Origin: Venturia oleaginea
Taxonomy: Eukaryota > Ascomycota > Dothideomycetes > Venturiales > Venturiaceae
NCBI GenBank assembly: GCA_013176395.1
Contig: JABMLP010000003.1
Location: 992,001 to 1,056,000, forward strand
Reading direction: 5' to 3'
DNA: 64,000 nt
Each line of letters opens with the position of its first letter. Position 1 is the first letter of the stretch. Below are positions 10,358 to 21,123 of this stretch, piece by piece. The translations under genes were made by a program, and so were the position numbers. The notes beneath the pieces were generated by a model. The model was not told the DNA's origin. It made no database searches and worked only from the letters and a program-made list of their open reading frames with translations.

Positions 10358-12850
10358 ATGGCCTCCTATATCCCCCAAACCACAAACCTCCTACAGAGTC
10401 TGCCGCAGGATCGGAGATATCTACGTAATACCTTTATTGAAGACGAGCCCCAGGAGACACAGCGGTACTTTCAAGAACAACAGCAGCAAATGATGCGTCA
10501 TTACTCGACACTTTCAACCATCATCGATGCCTCTCCAGTGAGCGAAAAGGAGCTTTCATTCGAGACAAGGCTGCAGCATACAAGGAGAATGGACCAGGGC
10601 AAGGCTTCGCAATGTAATGACCTATACGACTTGACGGATGATGAGGCTGATGAAATACCCGTTCGGATTTCTGCTTCAATTTCAGGCACACCACAAGCAA
10701 CTCCAATATCCCGACGTTTCCCATCCCTCGTGATCCCACCGCTGTCCACATGGCCAACCATCCACAACCACCACAAGAAGAGTGTCGATGCACCAATTCT
10801 TTCCCCAAGCATGCTATCCCCAGCCATCGTCTCCCCAACGCCACGCGCTCTTTCGCAGATGGTTGCCCGTCGTACCGACACAGCTTCAAGCCGAGCACCA
10901 TCTCTGGATGGCAGTATAACATCCGAGGAGCTTTCAAACCTGAGCTGCCCATCAACACCCGACATGGATCGTATGGGCGATGGCGGAGGATGGTCTTCGC
11001 CAATCCAGCTTCACCCACAAGCTCTACGAACTCTCGACTGTCTGATTGGGAAAGGCAGTGAGGTCAATGAGCCAATCATGTTCGTCCCACAGATGCGTGA
11101 GGTCGACGAGCAGCGTCCTCACCTCGAAGTCGACGTTGGCATTATGTCTGAGGAACAGGTTGATCGATCCGAACTTTCTGCTTTGTCTGTCCCATCTCCA
11201 GGTGGATTCTTCTCCACGCTTGAGCCTGCCACACGCAATGCATGGTTGCCAAGATCAGAAGAGACTCCATCGACTAGTATCGCGGAACACTTTTACGGCG
11301 TGCCATGGGCCAGTCGAGCTGAGGATACCTTGTGGCAGGTGGTGGAGTTTGAGTACGAAGACAACAACACTGAAGGACCACTAACTGCCCGCCGAGTCCC
11401 ATTTGCTTCTCCCCAGTACATCTCCGACTACTACGAATCCGACAACATCATGACCACGGAGATCACCATCAACCCAACCGAGTACAAGGAGACCTACCAA
11501 GAGGAAATCCGTGCAATTAGCACCGCAAACTACGACCGAACCACCTTGTGGCTGCAATCGCAGAATGAATTTGACGGCGATGGATTCGCTATCGGTAGCG
11601 GTCCCATGAGCGCACCTCTGCCTTCAACGAGACAGCCAATGGTCAGCAGCGAATCTGTGCTTCCACCAACCCAATCAAAATATGTTCGATTCGCCATCGA
11701 GTCGCCAGTCGGAGAATCTGTTGTTGAGGTTGAAGTCGAGGAAGTCGCGAAGAAGGAGCCAATCTTTGCTCAGAGCTTTGAGCATTTGAGCTTGAAATCG
11801 GCCCCATCCGATGCTTTCGTTCATCGCAAAACCAGAACAGAGAAGCTTCGCTTGGATCGTGCCTGCCTTTTCGCGTCGCACATTGACAACTTGGATGGTA
11901 AATTCGAAGTTGCGCATGAAGCTCGTGTTGCGTCCAACCGACCCACTTCTGATTTCTTCGCTAGGGAAGTTCAGGAAGAAGACATGTCAATTTCAACCGC
12001 TGTGCGCGAACGCCGAGCTCTTGAGCAGGTTAAACCGATTCAATGGAACTTGGAGGCCACCAAGATGCTTAACGGTGGTACCCTACTCACCAGTCCAACT
12101 GGCAAGCTCATGCCAAACATCCATGACGGCCGTGTTCTCGATCTTGGTGGACAAGCCTCATGCGACTGGGCATGGCAAGTAGCTGCTGAGCACCCATCTT
12201 CCACCGTGCACACAGTCTACACCGCGGACCAGTCTGTTGATCCTAGCATCCAGCCTCCTGTGAACCACAAGCAAACTAAGGTCCCCAACTTGTGGACATT
12301 GCCATTCCCAAACAACCACTTTCACGTGGTTTCGGCGCGCAACCTCATGTCATTACTCAAGACCAACAAGCCATCCGGCAAGGCTCGCGACGAGTACGAC
12401 CTCTGCTTGAGGGAGTGCATGCGCGTGCTCAAACCCGGGGGATATTTGGAATTTGCCCTTCTCGATGCCGATATCGTTGGAGGTGGACGACAAGCGTCCT
12501 CACTCAGCGTTGAATTCATGTTCAACCTCAAAGCACGAGGATACGATTCCTGCCCAACCAAGACATGGCTCCCACGTCTTCACAGGGCTGGTTTCGCTCA
12601 AGTGCGCCGTGCGTGGCTCACGCTGCCAGTTGCTCGTCCAACTGAAGAACAGGGCACTACCGCCGATGCAAGTCACATCAGTGGTCTTGTCGGCAGCTGG
12701 GCCTGGGAACGATGGATGTTGAAGCTGCACAAGGAGATGGGGCGTGAGGGTGATAGGTTGTTGGAAGGTGCGCCATTGGCATTGGAGGAGGGCTCGCAGA
12801 CTGGCGCCAGCTGGAGATATTTGAGTGGATGGGCGCGCAAACCCATGTGA
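10358..12850 (+). CDS. Methyltransferase-domain protein with long disordered N-terminus
   Basis: Single exon, 830 codons. The first about 450 residues are Ser/Pro/Glu-rich and look disordered. A Class I SAM-dependent methyltransferase-like fold occupies roughly residues 575-800: motif I reads VLDLGGQASCDWAWQ (LGG instead of LGCG), then LWTLPFPNNHFHVVSARNLM, then a post-motif ECMRVLKPGGYLEFALLDAD, then RLHRAGFAQVRRAWLTLP. The altered motif I suggests either weak SAM binding or a regulatory role. I recall similar single-copy proteins in Pezizomycotina, but I cannot name a substrate. Convergent with NOP14. The start is the first ATG after the pyrimidine-rich leader; no in-frame upstream ATG competes. 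Confidence 0.82.
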   Translation: MASYIPQTTNLLQSLPQDRRYLRNTFIEDEPQETQRYFQEQQQQMMRHYSTLSTIIDASPVSEKELSFETRLQHTRRMDQGKASQCNDLYDLTDDEADEIPVRISASISGTPQATPISRRFPSLVIPPLSTWPTIHNHHKKSVDAPILSPSMLSPAIVSPTPRALSQMVARRTDTASSRAPSLDGSITSEELSNLSCPSTPDMDRMGDGGGWSSPIQLHPQALRTLDCLIGKGSEVNEPIMFVPQMREVDEQRPHLEVDVGIMSEEQVDRSELSALSVPSPGGFFSTLEPATRNAWLPRSEETPSTSIAEHFYGVPWASRAEDTLWQVVEFEYEDNNTEGPLTARRVPFASPQYISDYYESDNIMTTEITINPTEYKETYQEEIRAISTANYDRTTLWLQSQNEFDGDGFAIGSGPMSAPLPSTRQPMVSSESVLPPTQSKYVRFAIESPVGESVVEVEVEEVAKKEPIFAQSFEHLSLKSAPSDAFVHRKTRTEKLRLDRACLFASHIDNLDGKFEVAHEARVASNRPTSDFFAREVQEEDMSISTAVRERRALEQVKPIQWNLEATKMLNGGTLLTSPTGKLMPNIHDGRVLDLGGQASCDWAWQVAAEHPSSTVHTVYTADQSVDPSIQPPVNHKQTKVPNLWTLPFPNNHFHVVSARNLMSLLKTNKPSGKARDEYDLCLRECMRVLKPGGYLEFALLDADIVGGGRQASSLSVEFMFNLKARGYDSCPTKTWLPRLHRAGFAQVRRAWLTLPVARPTEEQGTTADASHISGLVGSWAWERWMLKLHKEMGREGDRLLEGAPLALEEGSQTGASWRYLSGWARKPM

Positions 12851-14421
12851 GGGCTGTAGTAGTATGATAGGGGAATCACGCTCGTTGAATGATATTTTTT
12901 TGGACACTCTTTATAACCGCTTTTTCCTTTTCATCGCTACGTCTTTTTTTTTTTTGGCCTTCTGTTCTCCTTTAATAGGACGGCGTGCCAATAGTTGTCG
13001 CTTGTTGCGAAGGGTATACCATTCGAATTGATGCGCATTTGCGGCGTTTTGATTGTAGGATCGGAAGAAGAAGCTCTGTCTATACTTGATGAAAATTACA
13101 AATCTAGATTACTTTGCGACGACTATTCATCTTGAATCTCTTCGAATCGTGACAGAAGATTTTCACTTGTGTTGTAAGATACAGCAGTAAAGTTTTTACA
13201 GATCGTCGGATTATTATTCGGAACAAATGAAGACTTGTAGAATAGATGATGCTTAATCCTACCGCACTTATACCTTGCCCAAAATCCATTGGCTGCAGAG
13301 AAAAGAGCAAAAGATGTGAAGAGAAAAGTACCTCTAGATATACCGAATCTCCTTGCCATTCATCCCCAGTCCCAGTACATAGAATATGCGAGATGCCACA
13401 CATTCTTCACAAGCACACCTGTTGGAGGAAGTGGCTATTCTCCTTGTTTATCTGTGTCCCATTTGGGAAATAGCGCTGGGCGCTTATATATAGGGACCTT
13501 CCGGCCACCTCCATAGCAAGCTTCAATCAATACTTTCAACAACACCGCCACGGTGACACTCTAGTATACATGGCCATCCCTGCTTCCCCTCTTTGATAAG
13601 TTTGCCGCCCGCCCGTCCGCTCGATGCAGGGTGTTCTAGAGCTCTGTATACATAATCGATAGTCGATTGGTTGTGTCTCCACACCGCCCGGTGCCGTAGA
13701 CGATGGATTCCAGTACCAGTGCGGAAGAGCACTGATACTGATACGTACCTATACCCCGAGGTAGGAACCTTGAACAAGAATCGGATTAGTAGAGATGGGA
13801 GAGTCAGGTGTGCCTGCGCCTAGGCGGCGCTGGGGAGAGATGTGGGTTGGAGGGATGAAGAAGGGTAGGATATATTCATTTTACCTGCTTGATGGATGGA
13901 TGCTTCGAGCTTTCTGTCACATAAGATAGAATAGGGAGGTGACGACGTTGTGGAGGTGGTTTCCTTCGCCGGCTTGGAAATAATTGATTCAAGCTTTTTG
14001 TGATTTCCTTCCTCTTTTCTCTTTTTTTCTATAATTTTTTCCCCCAAAATAGTGATCGCTCACGTCGCTGGGTTAGGTCATGGGTCTTTCCATTTAAGCT
14101 GTCAATGGCTAGATAATCAGAAGCACTCTTTACAGAGAAATTGGTCATTCTGGGTTTGTTCGACTTGCTCAGCGAATGGCTCGCACTTTGATTCTCGGTA
14201 GCCATCGTACCTAGGAAGTTCATAAAAAGGTTTTACTGCAGTCGTACGAAATACAATTCTAGCCATCGCACCATCACCAGACCAAACCACCAGTAGCAAT
14301 GCGAAAAAATACAAATAAGAACGAGAGATCCTTAAAAGATCAAACATGATTTTAGAAGAATGGGATGATACCATTACATGACCGCTATACCAGAGGAAAA
14401 ACCAATACACACTCACGTTGA
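12851..14421. other. Convergent intergenic region, no gene seen
   Basis: Lies between the stop codons of the methyltransferase-like gene and NOP14. It holds T-rich tracts after 12890 and at about 14010-14040, consistent with 3' UTRs and polyadenylation regions. Open frames (13104-13403 -, 13523-13777 -) carry no recognisable motif. Confidence 0.5.
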
Positions 14422-16944
14422 TCACCTCTTGCTCTTCCGCGCACTCCTCTCCCTCTCATAAACCTTCTTCTCATGGCCCTCCTCCCCCTGAATCTCCGCC
14501 ACAAGCCGCTTATACTTCTTCTCATACGCCTCATCCCTCTCCTTCTTCTCCCTCAGCTTCTCCCTTGCCAAGAAATTTCCATCCTTCCTCAATTCCCGCA
14601 TAGCACCCTTCTTCTCCCTCTTATAATCCTTCTGCAATTTATTCGCCTCCGCCCGTTCCTTGTCAGGATCATAGTGTCTATCCGGATTGAAGCTCTCTTC
14701 GAATTTGGGAACGGCGGTTTTGATGGGTTGGGGTTTGTGGTGGTGGAGTTCTAGGGGACGGCGGGAGAAGGATGAGTGCTGCAGAAGAATTTGGAGGGTT
14801 CTTTGTTCCTTTGGTCGGTGGAGGGTTTTGAGAATGGGGAGGAAGGGGGTGAATATTTCGATGAAGGCGGATTTGGTGGACCAGAGGTCGGCCATGGCGA
14901 GGAGGTTTGTAATGTGTGCTTCTAGCAGGGCGATTGGTTGACCTGATCGTAAAGCGTTGAGTGTGAAGCGGACGAGCTCGGGTATGTATCGCTTTGAAAA
15001 GGATTGGAACTTGATGCAAAGTGCTCCTAGGTATGCCCCTGTGGAGAGTACTTTGCCATTATCCGGTGCAGTGAGGCCTAGCCATCGACCGACCAAGCTG
15101 ATCGCAGGCGTAACTACTTGATGGAAATGATCCGAAGTTGGATATATCGTGCCGATAGCAGTGAGAATCATCAAGTCTCCCGAGTTCATGCTCAATTCCG
15201 AGTGCATCTGCTCTAGGTGAGATCGGATGCTTTGCGCAATTGGATCTGGGTAGGCCTTTGACATCGAATGCAGATGTCGGATAATAGCTTCAAAAACTTT
15301 GAGAGATGGTGGATTTGTGGCGGTCGGTCGCAATCGCAAATACTCAACCAATGCCTGAGCAAATGCGACAAGCTTGTCCTTGTTCGAAGAGCTCAAACTT
15401 GAGTCGTAGCGTTGTCGAACCCGTCGAATGATAGCATTGACGTCTACTGATGGAGACTTTTCGAGTACCTCCACGATGTCAGAGTACGTGCTCGGACAGC
15501 TCGAAGAAGTCTCTCTCATGGCAGGCTTTGCAGAATTGACCCCAGTAGCTGGTGCTTTGCCGTATAGGAATTCGTTGTCTCCATCTTGCTCGGCAACCAT
15601 CTCGTCCTCGGATGCTTCGCTTTCGCTCTCGTCTTCAGGATCCTCTTCGGCTTCTGGATCGCTAGCCACCAGGTCTTTGTCAATCACAAATTCGTCCTCA
15701 TCTTCGACACCATCGGGACGATATAATGTCTTCTCAGACTTCGTCTCAGCTGCCAAACCGAAAGCAACGGCATCATTGCCCTCAACGTATTCCGGTTCCG
15801 CGTCAGGATCTTCCTCCTCGCCCTTTTGGTCGTCACTGTCTTCCTCGTCGTCTTCTTGCAAACCTGCCATTCGGCGAAGACGACCTTCATCCAATTCCTT
15901 CTGACGCGCGTCTTGGTATTTGGCCTTTTCTTCGTCCGTCTTTGTTCGGTCAGTCGGCTTTGCCCGTGTGTCCATGGCCATTTTCTTGATTTGTAGATCG
16001 TAATCTTTGTCTGGGTTTAGGCCCGTTTCCATAAGGAGAGCACGACCAGGATCGATATGACCAGGTCCTACTGATACAACCGGCGCGGGAGGGGGTTTCG
16101 GTGCGGCTTCAAGTTTAGTTTGCAGAGAGAGGAGGGTAGCGCGAAGATCACCAATGCCTTTGTCTAGCTTTTCGCGAACTTCCTCGTCGTCTTCCTTGGC
16201 TTGTTGTCTCTCGTACTTGTAGGCCTTAGACTTCAGCATGACCTCCTTCATGACTTCAGCCCTCGATTTCTTTCTTTCCGGGCCCTCCTCGGCACCTTGC
16301 TCGTCCTCGTCCTCGTCAGCCAACTTCCTCTTCCCATAGGTATTATTCGGTCTGGCATCCTCATCCTCGCTCCCACCATCCACACTCTCCCCATCAAAAT
16401 CATCTTTACCAAGACTCAAAGACTGTCCCAAATGTGTCAGCGCCAACTCTTCGACCTCTTCCTCTCCCTCGAGATCAAACATCGATTTCCTTCCGCCCCC
16501 AGCTTTACGTTCCTGCTCTCTTGTAAACCTCTGCAACGCCTTCTCCTCGGGCGCCATCCCAGGATCATTCTCTCCAATACGTCGATCCACAATTCCACCA
16601 ACTTTATGTCTTCCCTCAACCTCCCCAAGCAAGGTCCGCCGTCTCAATGCCTCTCCATTACTCTTGCTCACTCCAGGTCTACCAAAGACTTGAGGTCCCC
16701 CAGTTTTTCCCTGGGCAGCAAGCTTCATGGTATGCGGAGTCGTGACATCTTTCTTGTTCGGTCGCGACGCTTGTTTGGTCTCGAAAGGGTTGAAGGCATC
16801 GCGGATGGAGTTGAGAGCAATGTTGCGTTCTGATCTTTGATCGGCGCGGCCGGCTTTTTTCTTTTCCTTTTTGGACTTCTGGGGACCGACTATACCATTC
16901 TCGCGGAGAGAGGCTTTGAGGCGCTTTAATTGAGAGGGCGGCAT
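14422..16944 (-). CDS. NOP14: Nucleolar protein 14, SSU processome component
   Basis: Needed for early 18S rRNA processing and 40S subunit assembly in the nucleolus, where yeast Nop14 acts with Noc4, Emg1 and Utp14. One uninterrupted frame of 840 codons (yeast about 810). N-terminus MPPSQLKRLKASLRENG and the SERNIALNSIRDAFNPFE block are family-typical. It also has GRPGVSKSNGEALRRRTLL, an acidic stretch at about residues 370-470, the LIGRWL-like C-terminal helical region (LVGRWLGLTAPD) and a very basic coiled C-terminus (ERERSARKSKR). The gene is intact, on the minus strand, convergent with its left neighbour. ATG 16944 is the first in frame. Confidence 0.95.
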   Translation of the reverse strand: MPPSQLKRLKASLRENGIVGPQKSKKEKKKAGRADQRSERNIALNSIRDAFNPFETKQASRPNKKDVTTPHTMKLAAQGKTGGPQVFGRPGVSKSNGEALRRRTLLGEVEGRHKVGGIVDRRIGENDPGMAPEEKALQRFTREQERKAGGGRKSMFDLEGEEEVEELALTHLGQSLSLGKDDFDGESVDGGSEDEDARPNNTYGKRKLADEDEDEQGAEEGPERKKSRAEVMKEVMLKSKAYKYERQQAKEDDEEVREKLDKGIGDLRATLLSLQTKLEAAPKPPPAPVVSVGPGHIDPGRALLMETGLNPDKDYDLQIKKMAMDTRAKPTDRTKTDEEKAKYQDARQKELDEGRLRRMAGLQEDDEEDSDDQKGEEEDPDAEPEYVEGNDAVAFGLAAETKSEKTLYRPDGVEDEDEFVIDKDLVASDPEAEEDPEDESESEASEDEMVAEQDGDNEFLYGKAPATGVNSAKPAMRETSSSCPSTYSDIVEVLEKSPSVDVNAIIRRVRQRYDSSLSSSNKDKLVAFAQALVEYLRLRPTATNPPSLKVFEAIIRHLHSMSKAYPDPIAQSIRSHLEQMHSELSMNSGDLMILTAIGTIYPTSDHFHQVVTPAISLVGRWLGLTAPDNGKVLSTGAYLGALCIKFQSFSKRYIPELVRFTLNALRSGQPIALLEAHITNLLAMADLWSTKSAFIEIFTPFLPILKTLHRPKEQRTLQILLQHSSFSRRPLELHHHKPQPIKTAVPKFEESFNPDRHYDPDKERAEANKLQKDYKREKKGAMRELRKDGNFLAREKLREKKERDEAYEKKYKRLVAEIQGEEGHEKKVYERERSARKSKR

Positions 16945-17064
16945 GGTTGTTGGGAGGTGTTTTGGGGCTCGATAAATGTCGAGAAAAGTTTATGCGATAG
17001 AAACCGGACCCTGTCTTACAGATGGCCAAGGTTTCGGCTACATGACTCGAGGTCTTGCAGACTA
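16945..17064. other. NOP14 upstream region shortened by the adjacent pogo element
   Basis: Only 120 bp separate the NOP14 ATG from the TA target site of the pogo element, so the transposon sits in the NOP14 promoter region. The original upstream sequence continues after 18906. Confidence 0.6.
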
Positions 17065-18904
17065 ACGTAATCCACCATCGAGCGGTACACACCACCGAGC
17101 GGTACACATTTTCGTATCCTCATCAATTACTCTATTATACACCAATAAACCTCTCATTTTTAAATATTCCTACCTATATTTCTGACAGTTGATTGCAAAA
17201 TGGTCACCACTGCGACAAACAAAACAAGTAATTACAATGTTCTCCTCTTCATTTGGTGGTTCTTCCTCAATATAAGGCTCTTGATCAACCTGGTTACTGC
17301 TGATAACCGAAGCTTCTTTAGAAAGTTGAAGTAAGCTTGAGCCCTCTGCAACAGTTAAAGCGCTTGATTGACTAATATATCTCCTTTTTAGTTGCCTCTT
17401 TCGCTTCTGCCTCTCATTTGCAGCCCTTAATTTCTCATTTTCCGCAGCTAGTAAAGCGGCGCCTTGCATCGCGATCTGGCAGCCCTTGACAAGCTGATTA
17501 AGGGCCTGATCTGTTGGTCTTGGTGGACTTTTTGAACGTCCCTTAAGATAGCCTTTGATTGTAGCTACCTGCAGCTCTAACTGGGTTAGATTCTGAGGTG
17601 TTTCTGGTTGCCATTGCTCTTGGTTTGCGGCCAAGGGCGCTGTAGGGGTAGATGGCCTAATCTGGATGGTTGAAAGTACCTGATCTGGATCAAAAGGTAC
17701 GAGACCGGCAGCAGTGAAGGTGCGTTGAATATTGCTTAGTGTGAGGGCACTAATTCGAGCAATTTAAAGGCGTGAAGGAACTCAATTTTGTCGATATGAT
17801 TTATGCCAAGCCTCATATATTCCGAGACTTGGTGGCCGTAGGTACGCTTGAGGACCGGAAAACAACCAATATCGAGAGGTTGAAGAAGATGTGATGAATG
17901 CGGTGGCATACAAAGAGTAATAATCATCCGGTCTACACAAAATTGATCAAATTCTGGCGTTGCGTGGCTGCCGTGGCCATCCAGAATTAGTAGTCGATAA
18001 CTACCAACCTTTCTTGCAGCTGTATTTGGCTCGAAAACGTCTTTTAACCAATGTAATCCAAGCTTGTCATTAGTCCATCCATTTGCACTCAAAGCGATTG
18101 TCCAATCAGGCGGTAGATTGTTGTTTTCGTACCAAGATGATATATGTACCTTGCCTTTGAAGATCACCATCGGCGGGAGGCTCCAACCCAGCGCATTGAT
18201 CGATTCGATTGCCGTAACCCATTCGCGATCGCCAGGCTGTAATTGAGGGGTTCTGCCACGCCTATCTGAGGCAGTAACTACGCGTGAGGTACTTGCAAGG
18301 CCCATTGCAAAGCCAGTTTCGTCGAAGTTGTAGATATAGTTATTGAGGATGCCGTATTTAGCGATTGTGTTTTGTACAAGCCGAAACCAGGCCCCAATAA
18401 GGGCTGGATCTCGCATCTTGCCCTTTGATTATCGTAGCTGCGTGAATATCGCGATTTGAGGCTAGGGCGGCGGTTGATGTATCGCTGAGGCCAATTGACA
18501 CCGATTTTGCAATCTGAGCCTACACGCTGCTCGAGTACGATTTTTGCCGCATCGCGTACCCCAGTAACGATCAATGGATAACCTCTTTCATCCATAGATA
18601 GTATCCAATGCTCAACGACCTCCTCTTCCGTATCCGTAAGCTTTTGGCAATTTGGGCGCGAATCGACGCGCGAAGCGCGTCCGCGAAGGCGGGAGGCAAG
18701 GGAAGTAAATGAGACAGAATAGGCATCAGCGGCCTTTCGAATACTTGGAAAATGGCCTTTCAAATAAGCGTCATGAGCAAGGAGTAGTCGACCCTCTTTC
18801 TGGGCCTTTGTACTGACTAGTTGTAGTGGCATTGTGGGTTAATCGATGAGGATACGAAAATGTGTACCGCTCGGTGGTGTGTACCGCTCGATGGTGGATT
18901 ACGT
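17065..18904 (-). mobile_element. pogo/Fot1-like DNA transposon, complete, 60-bp perfect TIRs
   Basis: The ends are perfect 60-bp inverted repeats, 17065-17124 and 18845-18904, starting ACGTAATCCACC. They are flanked by TA at 17063-17064 and 18905-18906, the Tc1/mariner-pogo target duplication. Each TIR has an internal direct repeat of CGAGCGGTACACA. Total length 1840 bp. Inside, on the minus strand, is a Fot1/pogo transposase in three frame pieces. TIR identity implies recent insertion; the insertion point is 120 bp upstream of NOP14. Confidence 0.96.
17170..18832 (-). pseudogene. pogo transposase (HTH/CENPB - DDE_1 - zinc knuckle), two frameshifts as read
   Basis: Starts at ATG 18832 with an HTH_psq-like block (IRKAADAYSVSFTSLASRLRG), then the CENPB-type region (LTDTEEEVVEHWILSMDERGYP). 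A one-base shift at about 18417 leads into the DDE_1 core: NFDETGFAMG, LLILDGHGSHAT and the CMPPHSSHLLQPLDIGCF block. A second one-base shift at about 17765 leads to SNIQRTFTAAGLVPFDPDQVL and a tail with a basic stretch (RQKRKRQLKRR) and a CCHC knuckle CFVCRSGDHFAINC before the stop at 17170. The catalytic triad is present. Without the two shifts it would be full length (about 550 residues), so either inactivation is very young or these are consensus errors. Confidence 0.9.
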
Positions 18905-18906
18905 TA

Positions 18907-19327
18907 CCTATTATTGCGATATCGATGCATTCGCTTTTAGGAGCCATGTTATCACTTTTTGGAATAGCTAGAGAAACGTATACAGGAGGGTAATCGCTCT
19001 AGGTATGTCTCAAGGAGTGTTGAATCGGAATTCAGGCATTATCAAAATTGGTAGCCCAACTGTGGCTCACCACCCACTCAGATCCGATGAAGAGTGATTC
19101 AAATGAGTGGCATTGAATAGAAGGTATGACTATAAATACATCCTTCAGCTTTACAAACTCGGTCTATAAGCCTACAAGGGCTCGCTCTAGTAGTGCCAAC
19201 CAACGCCCAATGTGCTAGGAATTTCCGGTTCATGCAATTCCTGCGGTACCGTCGCCCCATGTCCTGCGAGGCCCGATATGAGAGAGCCGTGACAAATGAG
19301 ATGTGAATGGTAGTAGTATACAAAGTC
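18907..19327. other. Intergenic, no gene seen
   Basis: Sequence between the pogo element and the LETM1 stop codon. An ORF over 19099-19407 (-) merely overlaps the LETM1 3' end in another frame. Probably original NOP14 upstream plus LETM1 3' UTR. Confidence 0.45.
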
Positions 19328-21123
19328 CTATTCGGCCTTTTTCTTTTCCGCCTCTGGGGCTTCTTTTTCCTCCTGCTTGACAGCCTTCTTTTCCTCCTTC
19401 TCATCAATATCTACATCATCTTTTGGCGAGCTGCTGGCTGAGTGCCCATCTCTCTGAGCGTTTTCTTCGTCGATCAACTCTTGTTGCTCCTTGAGAACCT
19501 CGAGTCTCTGCTTGTTGGTTGCTGCACCCTCTGCGGTGTGTACCTCAAGCTCAGTCTCATGGAAAAGTTCCTCGGGAATGCTGCTCAGGACAGCCTGGAG
19601 AGCATCGATTTGGGTGTTAAGGTCAGCATCCTTGCCTTGCGCATACATGAAGGCGTTGCTGAGAACCAGGAGAGTTGATGGCACTCCGTACTTCAATCTC
19701 AGGTCTAGCCAAAGCTGCAGGTCATCCCTCAGCCTCGCTGGTGAAACACCATGAGTCTTGATGCCACGACTTTGGCAAGCAGTCTGTAATTCGGGGACTG
19801 ACAATGTGTCCACTCCCTCAAAAGAAATGGCTCTGTCGTCACGCTTGATCTGGCGCATGCGATGTCTGATCTGGTAACGTAGAAGAGTATCCGGACCCAT
19901 TGTGTTCAGGCTCATGTACCGGGCAATACCGACCAGTTGTGGTCTTGACAGATTGTCCAATGTCAAGTCATCCTTGAATATCTTGCAGACCTTGATGACA
20001 TCGGCTGTTGTTGGAGACTCTCCCGTAGTTCGAATCTTTCGGAAGAACTCTGTGAACTCTTGGCGCTGAGTGTTTACAGCACTGACAGGCAGACCGGTCT
20101 CTTTCATTGTTTGCCGTAAGAAATCAGAAACTTGTTTTCTTGTCGTTCGGAGTCCTGCGGCTTTGGCCTCTTTGGCCTTCGCACCTTCGTAAGTGCTAGG
20201 AAGCATGTTTGGGAATAATTTTAATGCAACTGGGAGAAGCAATTCGGCGAAAGGAATGATAACAAAGACGGAGAAGGGAACCAGTCGCGCAAGATCTTGG
20301 ACTGTTCGTTGTAGCTGCAATCCATTAGTATCGTGTCCATCGCACGCAATGTGTCCTCAGTTCAGTGTCCCTCGATACGTCTGGAAACCGAAGACTTCGT
20401 TGGCTCTGAAATACCTCAACTCCAGATCGATATCGATAAATCTCTGGCGATTCTTGAAGCGAACTTTGCCATAAATCTATCAATATTGATCTCTGGTTGA
20501 TTGTATTCACAAAGTATAGGGGATCGAGGGGTAGAGAACTGGTGACGGCACTATAGTCGTGTCTGGACCAGATGTCATACCTGTCTGTTCTCCCTTCTCG
20601 TCAACTCGTATCCAGCCGCCATCTTGAGAGCAAGTTTTGAACTAATTTTGGCCTCAGTTGCTAGCAATTTCGTTCCATCCCAATAATGCACAACCTCTTT
20701 CTTGACCTTTTGCCAAAGCGTGAGCTTATTCTTCTCCTCCTCTTTCGTAGCCAATTTCTTCTCGTTAATATTGTCAGTTGCGGCTTTTTCAGCTGCTAGT
20801 TTCGTCAGCGAATGTTCTTCTGCAGCCTTCGTCTCTGGTTGCGAAGTCGGGCCGTCCTTGGGAATGATAGCCTGCTTCGCCAACTCGGCAGCCTGGTCTT
20901 TTGCCCTTTTCTGTTCTGTTGAGAGAGGCTTCTGGGCTTCCTTCAAGTTGAAGCCAGGAGGTGGCGCTCCGGACCCGGAAGCATGAGTGGACGTCTCTGT
21001 TGCATATCCTGCTCTCAAGGAATAAACACCAGTGTATGGGAGCCTCAATGCGCGCGATGCGCGAAGGTGGCCAGGAGCAGCCCGAAGCAATGGAGCCAAC
21101 CGTAGTACTGTGCGAGCGGACAT
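19328..21123 (-). CDS. MDM38: LETM1/Mdm38 mitochondrial inner-membrane protein
   Basis: LETM1-family proteins act in K+/H+ (or Ca2+/H+) exchange and ribosome contact at the mitochondrial inner membrane. Two exons: 21123-20581 and 20314-19328, phase 0, intron 266 bp (GTATGA...TTGCAG, ACTAAT branch), 509 residues. Features in order: basic, Arg/Ala-rich presequence (MSARTVLRLAPLLRAAPGHLRASR), an Ala/Lys/Glu linker, KKEVVHYWDGTKLL, YELTRRENRQLQRTVQDLARLVPFSV, one transmembrane segment (FVIIPFAELLLPVALKLF), a PSTYEGAKAKEAKAAG basic helix, ribosome-binding-like domain and an acidic/Lys-rich coiled tail. The stop at 19328 leaves a highly charged C-terminus. Head-to-head with an adenylate kinase gene 593 bp away. 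Confidence 0.95.

Noticed and set aside
15428..16833. Long + strand ORFs opposite NOP14
   Set aside because: Shadows of the acidic Asp/Glu codons of NOP14 read on the other strand as Ser/Leu-rich frames.
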